A DNA stretch of 64,000 nucleotides, from the NCBI RefSeq assembly GCF_000017505.1, contig NC_009675.1, forward strand, positions 3,903,501 through 3,967,500. The letters run 5' to 3'. This document shows, piece after piece, positions 15,490-26,762 of this stretch. Source of the DNA: Anaeromyxobacter sp. Fw109-5. Lineage in GTDB: Bacteria > Myxococcota > Myxococcia > Myxococcales > Anaeromyxobacteraceae. Each line of letters begins with the position of its first letter. Position 1 is the stretch's first letter. The notes beneath the pieces are model-generated. The model saw only the letters and a program-made list of their open reading frames with translations. It made no database searches and had not been told where the DNA came from. The position numbers and the translations under genes were made by a program.

Positions 15490-17187
15490 ATGGCCCCCCC
15501 TGCTTCGCCCGCTGTGCAGCAGCGCACACAACCCCACCCCACCCCTCCGGCTCGGGCGGGTATCACCAAGGAAGAGAAGAAGGTCATCCTGGCGTCGTCC
15601 CTCGGCACGGTGTTCGAGTGGTACGACTTCTACCTGTACGGCTCGCTCGCCGCGATCATCAGCAAGCAGTTCTTCGGCGCGCTGAACGAGACGAGCGCCT
15701 TCATCTTCGCCCTGCTCGCCTTCGCCGCCGGCTTCGCGGTGCGGCCGTTCGGCGCGATCGTCTTCGGCCGCCTCGGCGATCTCATCGGCCGCAAGTACAC
15801 CTTCCTCGTCACCATCCTCATCATGGGCGGCTCGACGGCGATCGTCGGCATGCTGCCCTCCTACGCGACGATCGGCATCCTCGCGCCCATCATCCTCATC
15901 GCCATGCGCATGCTGCAGGGCCTCGCGCTCGGCGGAGAGTACGGCGGCGCGGCGACGTACGTCGCCGAGCACGCGCCGGACGGGAAGCGCGGCGCGTTCA
16001 CGAGCTGGATCCAGACGACCGCGACGGTCGGCCTGTTCCTCTCGCTGCTCGTCATCCTCGGGTGCCGCCTCGCGCTCGGCCCCGCGTTCGACGTGTGGGG
16101 CTGGCGCATCCCGTTCCTGCTCTCGATCGTGCTGCTCGCCGTCTCCGTCTACATCCGCATGCAGCTCAACGAGTCCCCGGTGTTCAAGCGCATGAAGGAG
16201 GAGGGCAAGGCCTCCAAGGCGCCGCTCACCGAGTCGTTCCTGCGCTGGGGCAACCTCAAGATCGTGCTGCTCGTGCTGTTCGGCGGCGTCGCCGGCCAGG
16301 CGGTGGTCTGGTACACGGGCATGTTCTACGAGCTGTTCTTCCTGCTCCAGGCGCTCAAGCTCGACCCGCAGATCGCGAACATGCTCGTCGCGGGCTCGCT
16401 CATCCTCGCGACCCCGTTCTTCATCGTCTTCGGCTCGCTCTCCGACCGGATCGGACGCAAGAAGATCATCATGGCGGGCTGCCTCATCGCCGCGCTGACC
16501 TACTTCCCCATCTTCAAGGCGCTCACGAAGTACGCGAACCCGGCCATCTTCGCGGCGCAGGCGTCGAACCCGGTGACGGTCGTGGCGAACGAGGCGGACT
16601 GTAGCTTCCAGTTCGACCCCATCGGCAAGCGCAAGTTCACGAGCTCGTGCGACCTCGCGAAGAGCTGGCTCGCCCGCAAGGCGATCCCGTATGGCAACGA
16701 GGCCGCGCCCGCCGGCGCCGTCGCGAGCGTGAAGATCGGCCAGACCGTGATCGCGAGCTTCCCCGGGAACCAGCTCCCGGCGGACGAGTTCAAGGCGAAG
16801 ATGGCCGAGTTCGACAAGGTCATGGGCGAGGCGGTGAAGGCCGCCGGCTACCCGGCCAAGGCGGACATGAGCCAGGTGAACTACCCGATGGTCGTGCTCC
16901 TGCTCTTCATCCTCGCGCTGTACGTGACCATGGTGTACGCGCCGATGGCCGCGTGGCTCGTCGAGATGTTCCCCGCCCGCATCCGCTACACCTCGATGTC
17001 GCTGCCGTACCACATCGGCAACGGCTGGTTCGGCGGGTTCCTCCCCACCATCGCCTTCGCCATGGTGGCCGCCACGGGCGACATCTACTACGGCCTCTGG
17101 TACCCGATCGTCATCGCGGTCATGACCTTCGTCATCGGGTCGCTCTTCATGCCGGAGACCCACAAGCGCAACCTCGAGCATCACTGA
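15490..17187 (+). CDS. MHS-type major facilitator superfamily transporter with large extra loop
   Basis: A 565-residue inner-membrane transporter. The N-terminal half carries the metabolite:H+ symporter signatures SLGTVFEWYDFYLYG (about residues 37-51), GRLGDLIGRK, and MLQGLALGGEYGGAATYVAEH, as in KgtP, ProP and ShiA relatives. After about eight membrane segments a hydrophilic insertion of around 110 residues (about 355-465), rich in charged residues and with two Cys, precedes the last four segments; it is longer than in ProP or KgtP and is probably extracytoplasmic. The start ATG has AGGAG upstream. A small membrane protein gene follows after 68 bases and then a two-component system. The substrate is probably an organic acid or a related compound, but this is not shown by the sequence. 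Confidence 0.88.
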   Translation: MAPPASPAVQQRTQPHPTPPARAGITKEEKKVILASSLGTVFEWYDFYLYGSLAAIISKQFFGALNETSAFIFALLAFAAGFAVRPFGAIVFGRLGDLIGRKYTFLVTILIMGGSTAIVGMLPSYATIGILAPIILIAMRMLQGLALGGEYGGAATYVAEHAPDGKRGAFTSWIQTTATVGLFLSLLVILGCRLALGPAFDVWGWRIPFLLSIVLLAVSVYIRMQLNESPVFKRMKEEGKASKAPLTESFLRWGNLKIVLLVLFGGVAGQAVVWYTGMFYELFFLLQALKLDPQIANMLVAGSLILATPFFIVFGSLSDRIGRKKIIMAGCLIAALTYFPIFKALTKYANPAIFAAQASNPVTVVANEADCSFQFDPIGKRKFTSSCDLAKSWLARKAIPYGNEAAPAGAVASVKIGQTVIASFPGNQLPADEFKAKMAEFDKVMGEAVKAAGYPAKADMSQVNYPMVVLLLFILALYVTMVYAPMAAWLVEMFPARIRYTSMSLPYHIGNGWFGGFLPTIAFAMVAATGDIYYGLWYPIVIAVMTFVIGSLFMPETHKRNLEHH

Positions 17188-17255
17188 CGCCTTCCCGAGC
17201 GAGCCCGCGCGCCGCTCGGCGCGCGGGCGCCTCGGATCACCCCCCAGGAGCTGCA

Positions 17256-17456
17256 ATGAACAAGCTCACCGCAGCACGCGCGACCCTCGCCGGCGCGCTC
17301 CTCTCCGCCGCGTCCGTCGCCCATGCCGGCGGCGACTTCGGCACGTCCTCGATGGGCGAGATGCAGCTCAGCGGGACGCACTTCCTGCTGATGGTGGGCG
17401 GCCTCGCCGGGATGGGCGTGGTCGTCTGGCTGCTCGCGAAGCTCGTGAACAGGTAG
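17256..17456 (+). CDS. small single-span membrane or exported protein (66 residues)
   Basis: The short frame begins at an ATG preceded by CCAGGAG at 17244-17250. Residues 1-24 look like a signal peptide ending AHA, followed by a Gly/Ser-rich stretch, then one hydrophobic helix (about residues 43-63, LMVGGLAGMGVVVWLLAKLV) and a short NR tail. It lies 68 bases after the transporter gene on the same strand with its own good ribosome binding site. It might be an accessory subunit of that transporter, but there is no direct evidence. Not a family I recognise. Confidence 0.65.
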   Translation: MNKLTAARATLAGALLSAASVAHAGGDFGTSSMGEMQLSGTHFLLMVGGLAGMGVVVWLLAKLVNR

Positions 17457-17593
17457 GCCGCGACGAGCCTCGCGCTGCGAGATCTGCGCCGCGCCCCGGG
17501 GCTCGTGGGCGCGGCACACCGCGACTCCGATCGCGGACTCCGGGCCCGTCTCCCCGCGCTCGCGGGGACACGGGTCGCTTCACCTCCACCGTG

Positions 17594-19261
17594 ATGCCGC
17601 CGCCGACCGCCCCGCCCGAGCGCCAGGAGCTCCTCACGAGCGCGCTGCGCGTGATCGTCGCCATCGGCGCGCTCATCATCTACCTCGGCGATCCCAGCGA
17701 GCACCCCTCCCGCCGCCCGTTCGCGCAGGCAGTGCTGGCGCTCTTCGTGACCTACGCGGCGCTCGGCTACGCGAGCGCGCGCCGAGGCCGCCCGGTCTCG
17801 AGCGCCGCCGCCCCCTGGATCGACCTGGCGTGGGTGAGCCTGCTCGTCGCGGTCAGCCAGGCGACGAGCAGCATCTTCTATCCCCTCTACCTGTTCGCGA
17901 TCCTCTGTGCCTCGTTCTGGCGGGGGTTCCGCTCCGGCATCGCCGTGACGCTGGCCTCGGCGGTCAGCTTCGCCGCCATCGGCGCGCTCACCGCCCCCCA
18001 GGCGCCGGGGCTCGAGCTCCGCTCGTTCGTCGTCCGCCCGCTGTACCTGCTCGTGCTCGGGTACCTCACGGCGGTGTGGGGCGGCCGGGAGGTCCGCTCG
18101 CGGGCGCGCCTGGCCCTCCTGCGCGAGGTGACCGCGCTGTCGAACCCGCGCTTCGGCATCGACCGCACCGTCGCCCACGTCCTCGAGGCGATCCGCGCCT
18201 TCTACGACGCGGAGTCGTGCCGCGTCGTCGTCGCCGAGGAGCACAGCGGCCGGCGCTGGATGTGGGCCGCGGCGCGGGACGGGGTGCCCAGCGGGAAGCG
18301 CGTGGCGCTCCCGCAGGAGCTCGCCGACGAGCTGCTCGCCGTCCCCGAGGAGCTGGCCCTGCTCGTGCGTCCGCGCCTGGGAGGGCGGGACGCCCTCGAC
18401 TTCGAGCTCGTGGAGCTCTCGACGGGCCTCCACTCGCGCGGGGATCTCGAGGTCGCGCGCGCGCTCGTGACCGCCCTGGACGCGGGCACCCTCCTGTCCG
18501 TCCCCTTCCGCTATCACGCGAACGCCCGCGGCCGGCTCTACGTCGCCCACCGCGGCTCGTTCGGGCACGACCGCGGGGATCTCGAGTTCCTGCGCCAGGT
18601 GGTGGACCAGGTCGTCCCCATGCTGGACAACGTGCGCCTCGTCGACCGGCTCGCCTCCGAGGCGGCGGAGGAGGAGCGGCGCCGCATCGCGCGCGACCTC
18701 CACGACTCGGTGATCCAGCCGTACCTGGGGCTGCGCCTCGGGCTCGCCGCGGCCCGGAAGGCGTTCGAGGGCGGGCGGACGGAGGAGGCGGGCGGCCACG
18801 TCGCCCGGCTCGTGGAGGTGGCCGACGCGGAGATCCAGACGCTGCGCGGCTACGTGCGCGAGCTGCGCGCGGCGGACGGGCGCGCGAACGGGAGCGTCCT
18901 CGACGCGGCGGTGCATCGCTTCTGCGGCCGGTTCTCCGCCGCCACCGGCATCCACGTCGACGTGGTCGCCGAGGGCCTGCCGCTCGGCGGCGACCGCCTC
19001 GCCGCGGAGGTGTTCCAGATGGTCGCGGAGGCGCTCTCGAACGTCCGCCGTCACACCTCGGCGACCCGCGCCGAGATCAGGATCGCCTGCGCCGGCGAGC
19101 GGCTGCGGCTGACGGTCACGAACGACGGCACCCCGGAGGCGGCCCGCGAAGGGTTCGTGCCCCGCTCCCTCGCGGAGCGGGCGGAGGCCCTCGGGGGCAC
19201 GCTCCGGATCGAGCACCCCGCGCCCGGTAAGACGGCGGTGGAGGTGGAGATCCCGCTATGA
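17594..19261 (+). CDS. membrane sensor histidine kinase, HisKA_3 (NarX/DesK-like) type
   Basis: A roughly 555-residue sensor kinase. About four to six hydrophobic segments occupy residues 15-160, followed by a GAF-like sensory region (about 175-345). The dimerization/phosphoacceptor helix has EEERRRIARDLHDSVIQ, with the phosphorylated His near residue 370, and the HATPase_c domain has EALSNVRRHT (N box) and the late TVTNDG/GGTL motifs. The start is the ATG at 17594; a GTG immediately before it is equally open. Its stop overlaps the start of the response regulator gene (ATGA), so the two are a cognate pair. The gap before it contains GC-rich inverted repeats (CCCCGCG/CGCGGGG near 17560) but no clear promoter. 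Confidence 0.92.
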   Translation: MPPPTAPPERQELLTSALRVIVAIGALIIYLGDPSEHPSRRPFAQAVLALFVTYAALGYASARRGRPVSSAAAPWIDLAWVSLLVAVSQATSSIFYPLYLFAILCASFWRGFRSGIAVTLASAVSFAAIGALTAPQAPGLELRSFVVRPLYLLVLGYLTAVWGGREVRSRARLALLREVTALSNPRFGIDRTVAHVLEAIRAFYDAESCRVVVAEEHSGRRWMWAAARDGVPSGKRVALPQELADELLAVPEELALLVRPRLGGRDALDFELVELSTGLHSRGDLEVARALVTALDAGTLLSVPFRYHANARGRLYVAHRGSFGHDRGDLEFLRQVVDQVVPMLDNVRLVDRLASEAAEEERRRIARDLHDSVIQPYLGLRLGLAAARKAFEGGRTEEAGGHVARLVEVADAEIQTLRGYVRELRAADGRANGSVLDAAVHRFCGRFSAATGIHVDVVAEGLPLGGDRLAAEVFQMVAEALSNVRRHTSATRAEIRIACAGERLRLTVTNDGTPEAAREGFVPRSLAERAEALGGTLRIEHPAPGKTAVEVEIPL

Positions 19262-19956
19262 TCGCGCGCGAGGACGCGACGACGCCGACGACCCTGTTCC
19301 TGATCGACGATCATCCCGTGGTGCGCGAGGGGCTCAGGATGCTCCTCGAGCAGTCGGGAGGAGTGCACGTCGTCGGCGCCGCCGGCAACGCGACCGGGGC
19401 GCTGCCGCTGCTCCCGGAGCGCTCGCCGGACGTCGTGCTCCTCGACCTGGATCTCGGCGACGAGGACGGCCTGGAGGCACTCCCCCGCATCCGCGCGGCC
19501 GCGCCGGGCGCCAGGGTGCTCATCCTCACCGCGCTGCGGGATCGCGCGCGAGACGAGGACGCGCTCCGCGCCGGCGCTCGCGGGCTGGTCCTCAAGGACG
19601 CCCCTGCCGACGTGCTGCTCGAGGCGATCCGCACGGTCGCCTCGGGCGGGCTGTGGTTCGATCCGCGGGTGCTGTCCTCGACGGCCGGCGTTCGAGATCG
19701 CGCCGGTGGCCCCCGCGCGGCGCCCACCCCCACGGCCGCGACGCCGGCGCTCTCGGCGCTCACCCCGCGCGAGCGCGAGATCGTGGCGCTCATCGGCGAG
19801 GGCCTCCGCAACGAGGAGGCCGCGCGCCGGCTCGGCATCACCGAGAAGACGGTCCGGAACCACCTCACGCTGATCTTCGACAAGGTGGGCGTCTCCGGGC
19901 GGCTCGAGCTGCTCGTCTGGGCGTACGAGCACGGGCTGGTGCCGCATCGGCGCTGA
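19258..19956 (+). CDS. NarL/LuxR-type response regulator
   Basis: A 232-residue cytoplasmic regulator. The receiver domain (about residues 10-130) has IDDHPVVREG (acidic pocket), VVLLDLDLGDEDG (phosphoacceptor Asp near 63), ILTAL and VLKDAP (conserved Lys). After a linker of about 25 residues rich in Ala/Pro/Thr, the C-terminal LuxR-type helix-turn-helix (LTPREREIVALIGEGLRNEEAARRLGITEKTVRNHL) binds DNA. It overlaps the histidine kinase gene by four bases and is co-transcribed with it. Likely targets include the transporter/small-protein genes just upstream, but that is context only. Confidence 0.95.
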   Translation: MIAREDATTPTTLFLIDDHPVVREGLRMLLEQSGGVHVVGAAGNATGALPLLPERSPDVVLLDLDLGDEDGLEALPRIRAAAPGARVLILTALRDRARDEDALRAGARGLVLKDAPADVLLEAIRTVASGGLWFDPRVLSSTAGVRDRAGGPRAAPTPTAATPALSALTPREREIVALIGEGLRNEEAARRLGITEKTVRNHLTLIFDKVGVSGRLELLVWAYEHGLVPHRR

Positions 19957-20054
19957 CTCGGCCGGACGACGGCTCGCTGGCCACCGACACGCCCTGCCGC
20001 GTCGATTCCTGTCGTTCACCGGACGAGTCCGGCGAGAATGCAGCAGACGCGTAC

Positions 20055-20140
20055 GGGGCCGTGGCGGAACTGGCAGACGCGGCGGACTTAAAATCCGCTG
20101 CCGCGGAAGCGGCGTCCCGGTTCGATCCCGGGCGGCCCTA
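20055..20140 (+). tRNA. tRNA-Leu (anticodon UAA)
   Basis: An 86-base cloverleaf with a long variable arm. The acceptor stem GGGGCCG/CGGCCCT closes with a G-U first pair and discriminator A at 20140. The anticodon stem GCGGA/TCCGC holds the loop CTTAAAA, giving anticodon TAA at 20089-20091. The variable arm pairs GCCGC with GCGGC, and the T stem is CCCGG/CCGGG around TTCGATC. The CCA end is not encoded. It lies between the response regulator and a convergent accessory-looking gene block. Confidence 0.97.
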
Positions 20141-20164
20141 CTCGGTGCTTCCTCGCAGGTGCGA

Positions 20165-20190
20165 GCGCCCAGGCCGCGAGGCCCGGGCGC
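20165..20190. terminator. strong hairpin between tRNA-Leu and convergent SDR gene
   Basis: GCGCCCAGGCC (20165-20175), loop GCGA, then GGCCCGGGCGC (20180-20190): an 11-bp stem with one mismatch (a G-U wobble when transcribed leftward). It lies 25 bases after the tRNA and 24 bases beyond the SDR stop. It has no T-tract, so termination is inferred from position and stability. Confidence 0.5.
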
Positions 20191-20213
20191 GTCCTGGCGA
20201 GGGCGGCGCGCGG

Positions 20214-21017
20214 TCAGATCGTGTTGTTCCAGGCGTCGGCCTGCGACTTCTTCAGCATGTCCTCGACGGACTGCGGGCACACGTTGCGGAACTTGCCGGT
20301 GTCGGCCGGCACGATGTCGACCATGCGGTCGATCATCTCCTGCGGGTCGAGGTGTCCCTCCGGCTGCCCGAGCAACGCATCGAAGGTGGCGCGCAGCGCG
20401 TCCCGCTTGGTGAAGTTCTTGGCGTCGTCGAGCCAGCGGAACGCCGTGTCGGCCATGGTCTCGTTGTACCCCGTGAGATAGGCGCCTGGATTGATCGTCT
20501 GCACCTTGATGCCGAACGGCGTCAGCTCCTGCTGCAGCGCCTCGGCGATCGACTCCAGCGCATGCTTGGTCGAGACGTAGACGCCCCACCCAGCCGGCGT
20601 GAACAACCCGCCCATCGAGGAGGTGAACACGATCTTGCCCGGCTTCCTGGCCGCGACCCACTTCTTGATGAAGCCTTGCGTCAGCTCGAGCGGCTTGAAG
20701 ACGTTGACCTCGTAGTTGCGGCGGACGAGCTCGAGAGGGATCTCCGACACCGGGCCGCTCTCGCCGAGCCCGGCATTGTTCCACAGCACATCCACGTCCC
20801 AGGTCTGGGCACGTGCGACGTCGTAGTGATCGAGCAGATCGAGCTTCTCGACCCGCAGTCGGCCGAGGTCGAGCTCGGTCGCCTTGCGCCGCAGCGCCGC
20901 GACCTGGGGCGAGATCTGCGCCGTGGCGATGACGGTGTGTCCCTTCCTCGCGAGGCCGATCGCGGCGGCCTCGCCGAAGCCGGAGCCCGCGCCAGTGATG
21001 AGGATCGTCTTGGCCAT
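20214..21017 (-). CDS. short-chain dehydrogenase/reductase
   Basis: A 267-residue NAD(P)-dependent oxidoreductase of the classical SDR type. Residues 5-14 carry the cofactor motif ITGAGSGFGE, near residue 85 is NNAG, and the catalytic Ser (FTSSMGG) is followed by Tyr and Lys in YVSTKHALE (YxxxK). A strand with NPGAYLTGYNE follows. The C-terminal 60 residues are more variable. The ATG at 21015-21017 is preceded by a good AAGGAGAT site. It is 30 bases downstream of the GlcG/HbpS-like gene on the same strand, so both are probably one operon. The substrate cannot be told from sequence. Confidence 0.92.
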   Translation of the reverse strand: MAKTILITGAGSGFGEAAAIGLARKGHTVIATAQISPQVAALRRKATELDLGRLRVEKLDLLDHYDVARAQTWDVDVLWNNAGLGESGPVSEIPLELVRRNYEVNVFKPLELTQGFIKKWVAARKPGKIVFTSSMGGLFTPAGWGVYVSTKHALESIAEALQQELTPFGIKVQTINPGAYLTGYNETMADTAFRWLDDAKNFTKRDALRATFDALLGQPEGHLDPQEMIDRMVDIVPADTGKFRNVCPQSVEDMLKKSQADAWNNTI

Positions 21018-21047
21018 GAGGTATCTCCTTTCCGTCGCGTGGGAGCT

Positions 21048-21449
21048 TCAGGGGTCGAACGCTTCGACCGCGGCCTGGGCGATCTCGAGATCCTGCGACA
21101 CCGTCCCGCCCGATATGCCGACGGCGCCGAGGGTCTCGCCGTTCGGCCCCTTGAGCGGGATACCGCCCGCGAAGGGGGCGAGGCCTCCGTTGGTGAGCTC
21201 CAGCGCGTGCGCCGGCGCGCCGGGTTTGCAGTAGTCCCAGACGGCTTCGCTCGTCGTCTCGAACAGCACCGCCGTGCGTGCCTTCCTCATGGCGACGTCG
21301 ATCGATCCGAGCACCGCGCCGTCCATCCGGATGAAGGCCTTGAGATGCGCACCGGCGTCGAGGACGGCGATGTTGACGGGTACGCCGACGGTCGCCGCCC
21401 GATCGGCGGCGACGGCGAGCACGTGTTGTGCCGTTCGTGCTGTGATCAT
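21048..21449 (-). CDS. GlcG/HbpS-like (DUF336) protein
   Basis: A 133-residue protein of the GlcG/HbpS fold, with the typical VPVNIAVLDAGAHLKAFIRMDGA near residues 25-45, KARTAVLF and the C-terminal GGIPLKGPNGETLGAVGISGG. Relatives bind haem or cobalamin, or sit beside glycolate-type and propanediol-type enzymes; the role here is unknown. I chose the ATG at 21447-21449 because GGAGGGAAC precedes it; 15 extra in-frame codons upstream lack similarity. It is the first gene of a probable operon with the SDR. Confidence 0.87.
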   Translation of the reverse strand: MITARTAQHVLAVAADRAATVGVPVNIAVLDAGAHLKAFIRMDGAVLGSIDVAMRKARTAVLFETTSEAVWDYCKPGAPAHALELTNGGLAPFAGGIPLKGPNGETLGAVGISGGTVSQDLEIAQAAVEAFDP

Positions 21450-21814
21450 GTTCCCTCCGGTTCCGTAGCGTGATCCTGCGCGAGGACCTCGCACCGCGCG
21501 CTGGCGAGCGCGGCTGCGGGAAGGACGCCGCGCGCGACGTCACACCCGCCCTCGGCTGACGCAACTGGCGTTCCAACCTGCGCCGAACGCCGCGCGCGCT
21601 CGAGCGCGCGATCTCCGGGGACTGAAACGCGAGGAGAACGGCGGCGCGAGCATCGGGCGCCCGATCCGGTGACGGAACCTTTCGACGCGGTGTCGGCGGG
21701 CCGTCACTTCGCCCGCGTGCGGCGCCGAGCCCATCCAGACGAATCGGCGCGGAGACGAATCCGTTCGCCGAGCACCGCGTCGGTCGCCCGGCTGTGCGTT
21801 GAGGGGCATGAGCG
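21450..21814. promoter_or_regulatory. divergent intergenic region with an 18-bp perfect palindrome
   Basis: A 365-base gap between the leftward GlcG/SDR operon and the rightward SnoaL-like gene. CGCGCGCTCGAGCGCGCG at 21593-21610 is a perfect 18-bp palindrome and could be an operator. Near 21736-21766 the sequence GACGAATC occurs twice. I see no convincing sigma-70 or sigma-54 promoter and no gene. Confidence 0.4.
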
Positions 21815-22312
21815 ATGCAAGCGCTCTGCGCCGTCATGAACCGTCGATTCTTGCTCTCTCTCGCAATCCTCTTCGGAGGCACCGCGATGGCTGGAACTTC
21901 TGCTCTCGAGGCCAAGAACAGATCGCTGGTTCAGGCGAGCTTCGATCGCTGGAAAAACGGCGCCGGTGGTCCATTCGAGCTGCTGGCGCCCGAGGCGGAG
22001 TGGACCATCGTAGGGTCCTCGCCGCTCTCGAAGACCTACCGCGGCCGGCAGGAATTCCTCGATGAGGTGATCGGCCCGTTCAACGCCCGCCTCGAGAGGC
22101 CGCTCGTCCCGACGGTCCGGGGCCTCTACGCCGACGGCGAGATGGTCATCATCCTGTTCGACGGTTCCGCCTCCGCGAAGGACGGTCAGCCCTATCGCAA
22201 CACGTACACCTGGTACTTCCGGATGAGAGATGGAAAGGCCGTCGAGGTCGTCGCGTTCTTCGATACGAAGGTGTTCGACGAGCTCTGGACGCGCGTGCCT
22301 GCGAAGCCGTGA
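21815..22312 (+). CDS. exported SnoaL/NTF2-like protein
   Basis: A 165-residue protein with an N-terminal signal peptide (NRRFLLSLAILFGGTAMA) and a single SnoaL-like (ketosteroid-isomerase-type) domain: a helix with SLVQASFDRWKNG, then AEWTIVGSSPLSKTYRG, and a C-terminal strand set YTWYFRMRDGKAVEVVAFFD. The family includes small-molecule isomerases, polyketide cyclases and many proteins of unknown role. I start at the ATG at 21815 because GAGGGG is eight bases upstream; an in-frame ATG at 21836 would give a cleaner signal peptide. The codon mix is less GC-extreme than in the genes to the left. Confidence 0.82.
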   Translation: MQALCAVMNRRFLLSLAILFGGTAMAGTSALEAKNRSLVQASFDRWKNGAGGPFELLAPEAEWTIVGSSPLSKTYRGRQEFLDEVIGPFNARLERPLVPTVRGLYADGEMVIILFDGSASAKDGQPYRNTYTWYFRMRDGKAVEVVAFFDTKVFDELWTRVPAKP

Positions 22313-22344
22313 GCCGCCGGCGAGCGGCGACGCCGGCCGGCCCC

Positions 22345-24365
<2,021 letters not shown>

Positions 24366-24369
<4 letters not shown>

Positions 24370-26060
24370 GGCCGGGCGGCGCCGGCCTCTACGCCGCGGC
24401 GGGCTCGCTCGCCCCCCAGGAACGAGTGGACCTCCGCGATCACCTGGGCGCCCTCGCCGACCGCGGCCGCGACGCGCTTCGTCGATCCCGACCGCACGTC
24501 GCCGATCGCGAACACACCTTCCCGGCTCGTCTCGAGCGGCAGGCGGCCCGGCGCGGCGGCCGCGCCCGTCCTCACGAACCCTCGGGAATCGAGCGCGACG
24601 CCGGTGCCGGACAGCCACGACGTCTTCGGGTCCGCGCCGATGCACAGGAACAGGTGACGGACCGGCCGGCGCGTCTCCACGCCGGACGGCACGTGCCGCG
24701 AGCGGATGGCCTCGAGGACGCCGCCCTCGCCCTCGAGCGCCACGACCTCGGTCTGGAGCAGGACCTCGACATTGGGCAGCCCCGCGAGGCGATCGACGAG
24801 GTAGCGGGACATGCTGGCGTCGAGGCTCCTGCCGCGCGCGAGGACCAGCACCTTCGCGGCGTGGCTCGCCAGGAACACCGCCGCCTGGCCCGCGGAGTTG
24901 CCGGCGCCGACCAGCACCACCTCCTGGCCCGAGCAGAGCTTCGCCTCGAGCGGCGACGCCCAGTAGTGAACCCCTGCCCCCTCGTACGCCGCGAGGTTCT
25001 CGACCTGGAGGCGCCGATACTTGGCCCCGCTCGCGATCACCACTGCGCGCGTCCTGACCCGCTCGCCATTCGCGAGGAGGAGCTCGGAGCTGGCGACGTC
25101 GCCCGCGTCGGCGCGGTGGAGGCGCAAGACTTCGTCCGGGATGGCCATGTCCGCTCCGAACTTCTGCGCCTGGTTGTAGGCGCGGGCCATGAGAGCCATC
25201 CCGGTGATGCCGGTCGGGAACCCCAGGTAGTTCTCGATCCGCGACGACGCCCCCGCCTGACCGCCGAACGCCCGGCAATCGAGGACGATGACCGACAACC
25301 CCTCCGAGGCGCCGTAGACCGCGGCAGCGAGCCCCGCCGGTCCGGCGCCGACGATCGCGACGTCGTACACCTTCGCGGGATCGATCGGCTGAACGAGGCC
25401 GAGGCAGGCCGCGAGCTCGACCTCCGTCGGATTCCGGAGCATCCGCCCGTTCGCGCACAGCACGATCGGCAGCTCCGAGGGGTGCACGTGGAAGCGCTCG
25501 ATCAGCGTCTGCGCGCACGTGTCCGTGTCCGGGTCGAGCCGCTGGTGAGGGTGCCCGCTGCGCGAGAGAAACCCAGCGAGCCGCAGGACGTCGGGATGAG
25601 CCGCCCGCCCGACGATCACGGGGCCGGTCGAGCCGGTCTGCAGCAGGTTCACGCGCCGCAGGATGAGCGCGCGCATGATGCGCTCCCCGACCTCGGCCTC
25701 CGCCACGAGCACGTCGCGCAGCCTGCGCGACGGGATGACGAGCGCTTCCACGGGCCTCGTCGCGTGCGCGTCGACCAGCGAGGGACGGCCGGACAGCTGC
25801 GCGAGCTCGCCCATGAAGGAGCCCGGTTCGTGCGTGGCGACCGGCTCGTCCCCGCCGAGCTCGCTGTGGTGGGTGACCGCGACCTCTCCCTTCAGGATCA
25901 CGAACAGGCCCGCGCTGACCCGGCCGCTCACGACCAGCTGTTCGCCGGCGGGGAACGTCCGCACCTCGCCGAAGCGCCGCAGCCGCTCGATCTCCGCGGG
26001 GAGGAGCTTCGGGAGGATCTGCTCGTAGCGCGTCTCGAAGAGAGAGTGTGTCGAAGCCAT
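24366..26060 (-). CDS. cyclic-nucleotide-binding-domain thioredoxin-reductase-like flavoprotein
   Basis: A 564-residue fusion. Residues about 15-130 are a CAP-type cNMP-binding domain ([29 protein letters not shown]). Residues about 140-225 look like a thioredoxin-fold insert. The rest is an NAD(P)H:FAD oxidoreductase: [19 protein letters not shown] near 238 (FAD), [26 protein letters not shown] near 385 (NADPH) and GVFAIGDVR near 530. Where thioredoxin reductases have the redox CxxC, this one has YWASPLEA, so it lacks the classic dithiol. The ATG at 26058-26060 has GGAG eight bases before it. It is translationally coupled to the sigma-54 activator. Confidence 0.92.
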
Positions 26061-26165
26061 CGGGACTCCGGCGGTGCGTTCACGAGAACCTAGAGCGGCC
26101 GACGCGGCGCGTGCAGCGGGAAACGCGCCGGGACCCCGAGGCCCACGTACCTCCTTCGGCAGGGC

Positions 26166-26648
26166 TCACGGCTCGCCGCCTCGGCCCTCGGCCAGCGGGT
26201 CGGCGACGGAGGTCGACTCTCGGAGGGCGTGAGCGAACGTTTGGCCCGGGCCACGCCAGCTCGCGAAGCGGCGCGGAGACGTCCCGACGAGCCTGCGGAA
26301 CGTTCGCGTGAAGTGGCTGTGGTCGGCGAACCCGAGCGCTGCAGCCACCTCTCCCACGCTCGCCGTGCCGGCTCGGAGCAACGCCTTCGCTCGTTCCACC
26401 CGAGACCGTTGCACGAACGCCATCGGGCTCTGTCCCGTCCTGCGGCGAAACTGACGGGCGAAGTGGAACCGGCTGAGCCCGGCGACGCTCGCGAGGACGT
26501 CCAGCGAGAGGTGCTCACCGAGGTGGTCCTCGACGAAGCGACGGACCCGCGCGAACGCCCGTTCGCACGGCTCGCCGGCCCCGTGAACGTCGCGGCTCTC
26601 CGCGGTGGTGGGCGCGACGACGCACGCGCCGGGCCGGACGAGGTTCAT
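26166..26648 (-). CDS. AraC family transcriptional regulator
   Basis: A 160-residue regulator consisting of little more than the AraC DNA-binding domain: first HTH near residues 45-70 ([26 protein letters not shown]) and second near 95-125 ([32 protein letters not shown]). The roughly 30-residue N-terminus has no effector domain, so it resembles MarA/SoxS-type short regulators. ATG at 26648. It is divergent from the alpha/beta hydrolase gene, and the 331-base gap between them carries direct repeats that suit an AraC-type site. Confidence 0.92.
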   Translation of the reverse strand: MNLVRPGACVVAPTTAESRDVHGAGEPCERAFARVRRFVEDHLGEHLSLDVLASVAGLSRFHFARQFRRRTGQSPMAFVQRSRVERAKALLRAGTASVGEVAAALGFADHSHFTRTFRRLVGTSPRRFASWRGPGQTFAHALRESTSVADPLAEGRGGEP

Positions 26649-26762
26649 GGTGACTCGCTCCAGTGGCTGCCTACGTCACCTCGGCAGCGAGCGCCGTCAA
26701 CACCCGGAGGGATTCCCACGGTGCTCTTCCCCTGCGGAAGCGACAGGCTTCGCGCTCCGGAC

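Noticed and set aside
20119..20140. tRNA-Leu 3' end as an integration site with a second copy near 27.9 kb
   Set aside because: I found no matching direct repeat at the right edge of the accessory-looking block.
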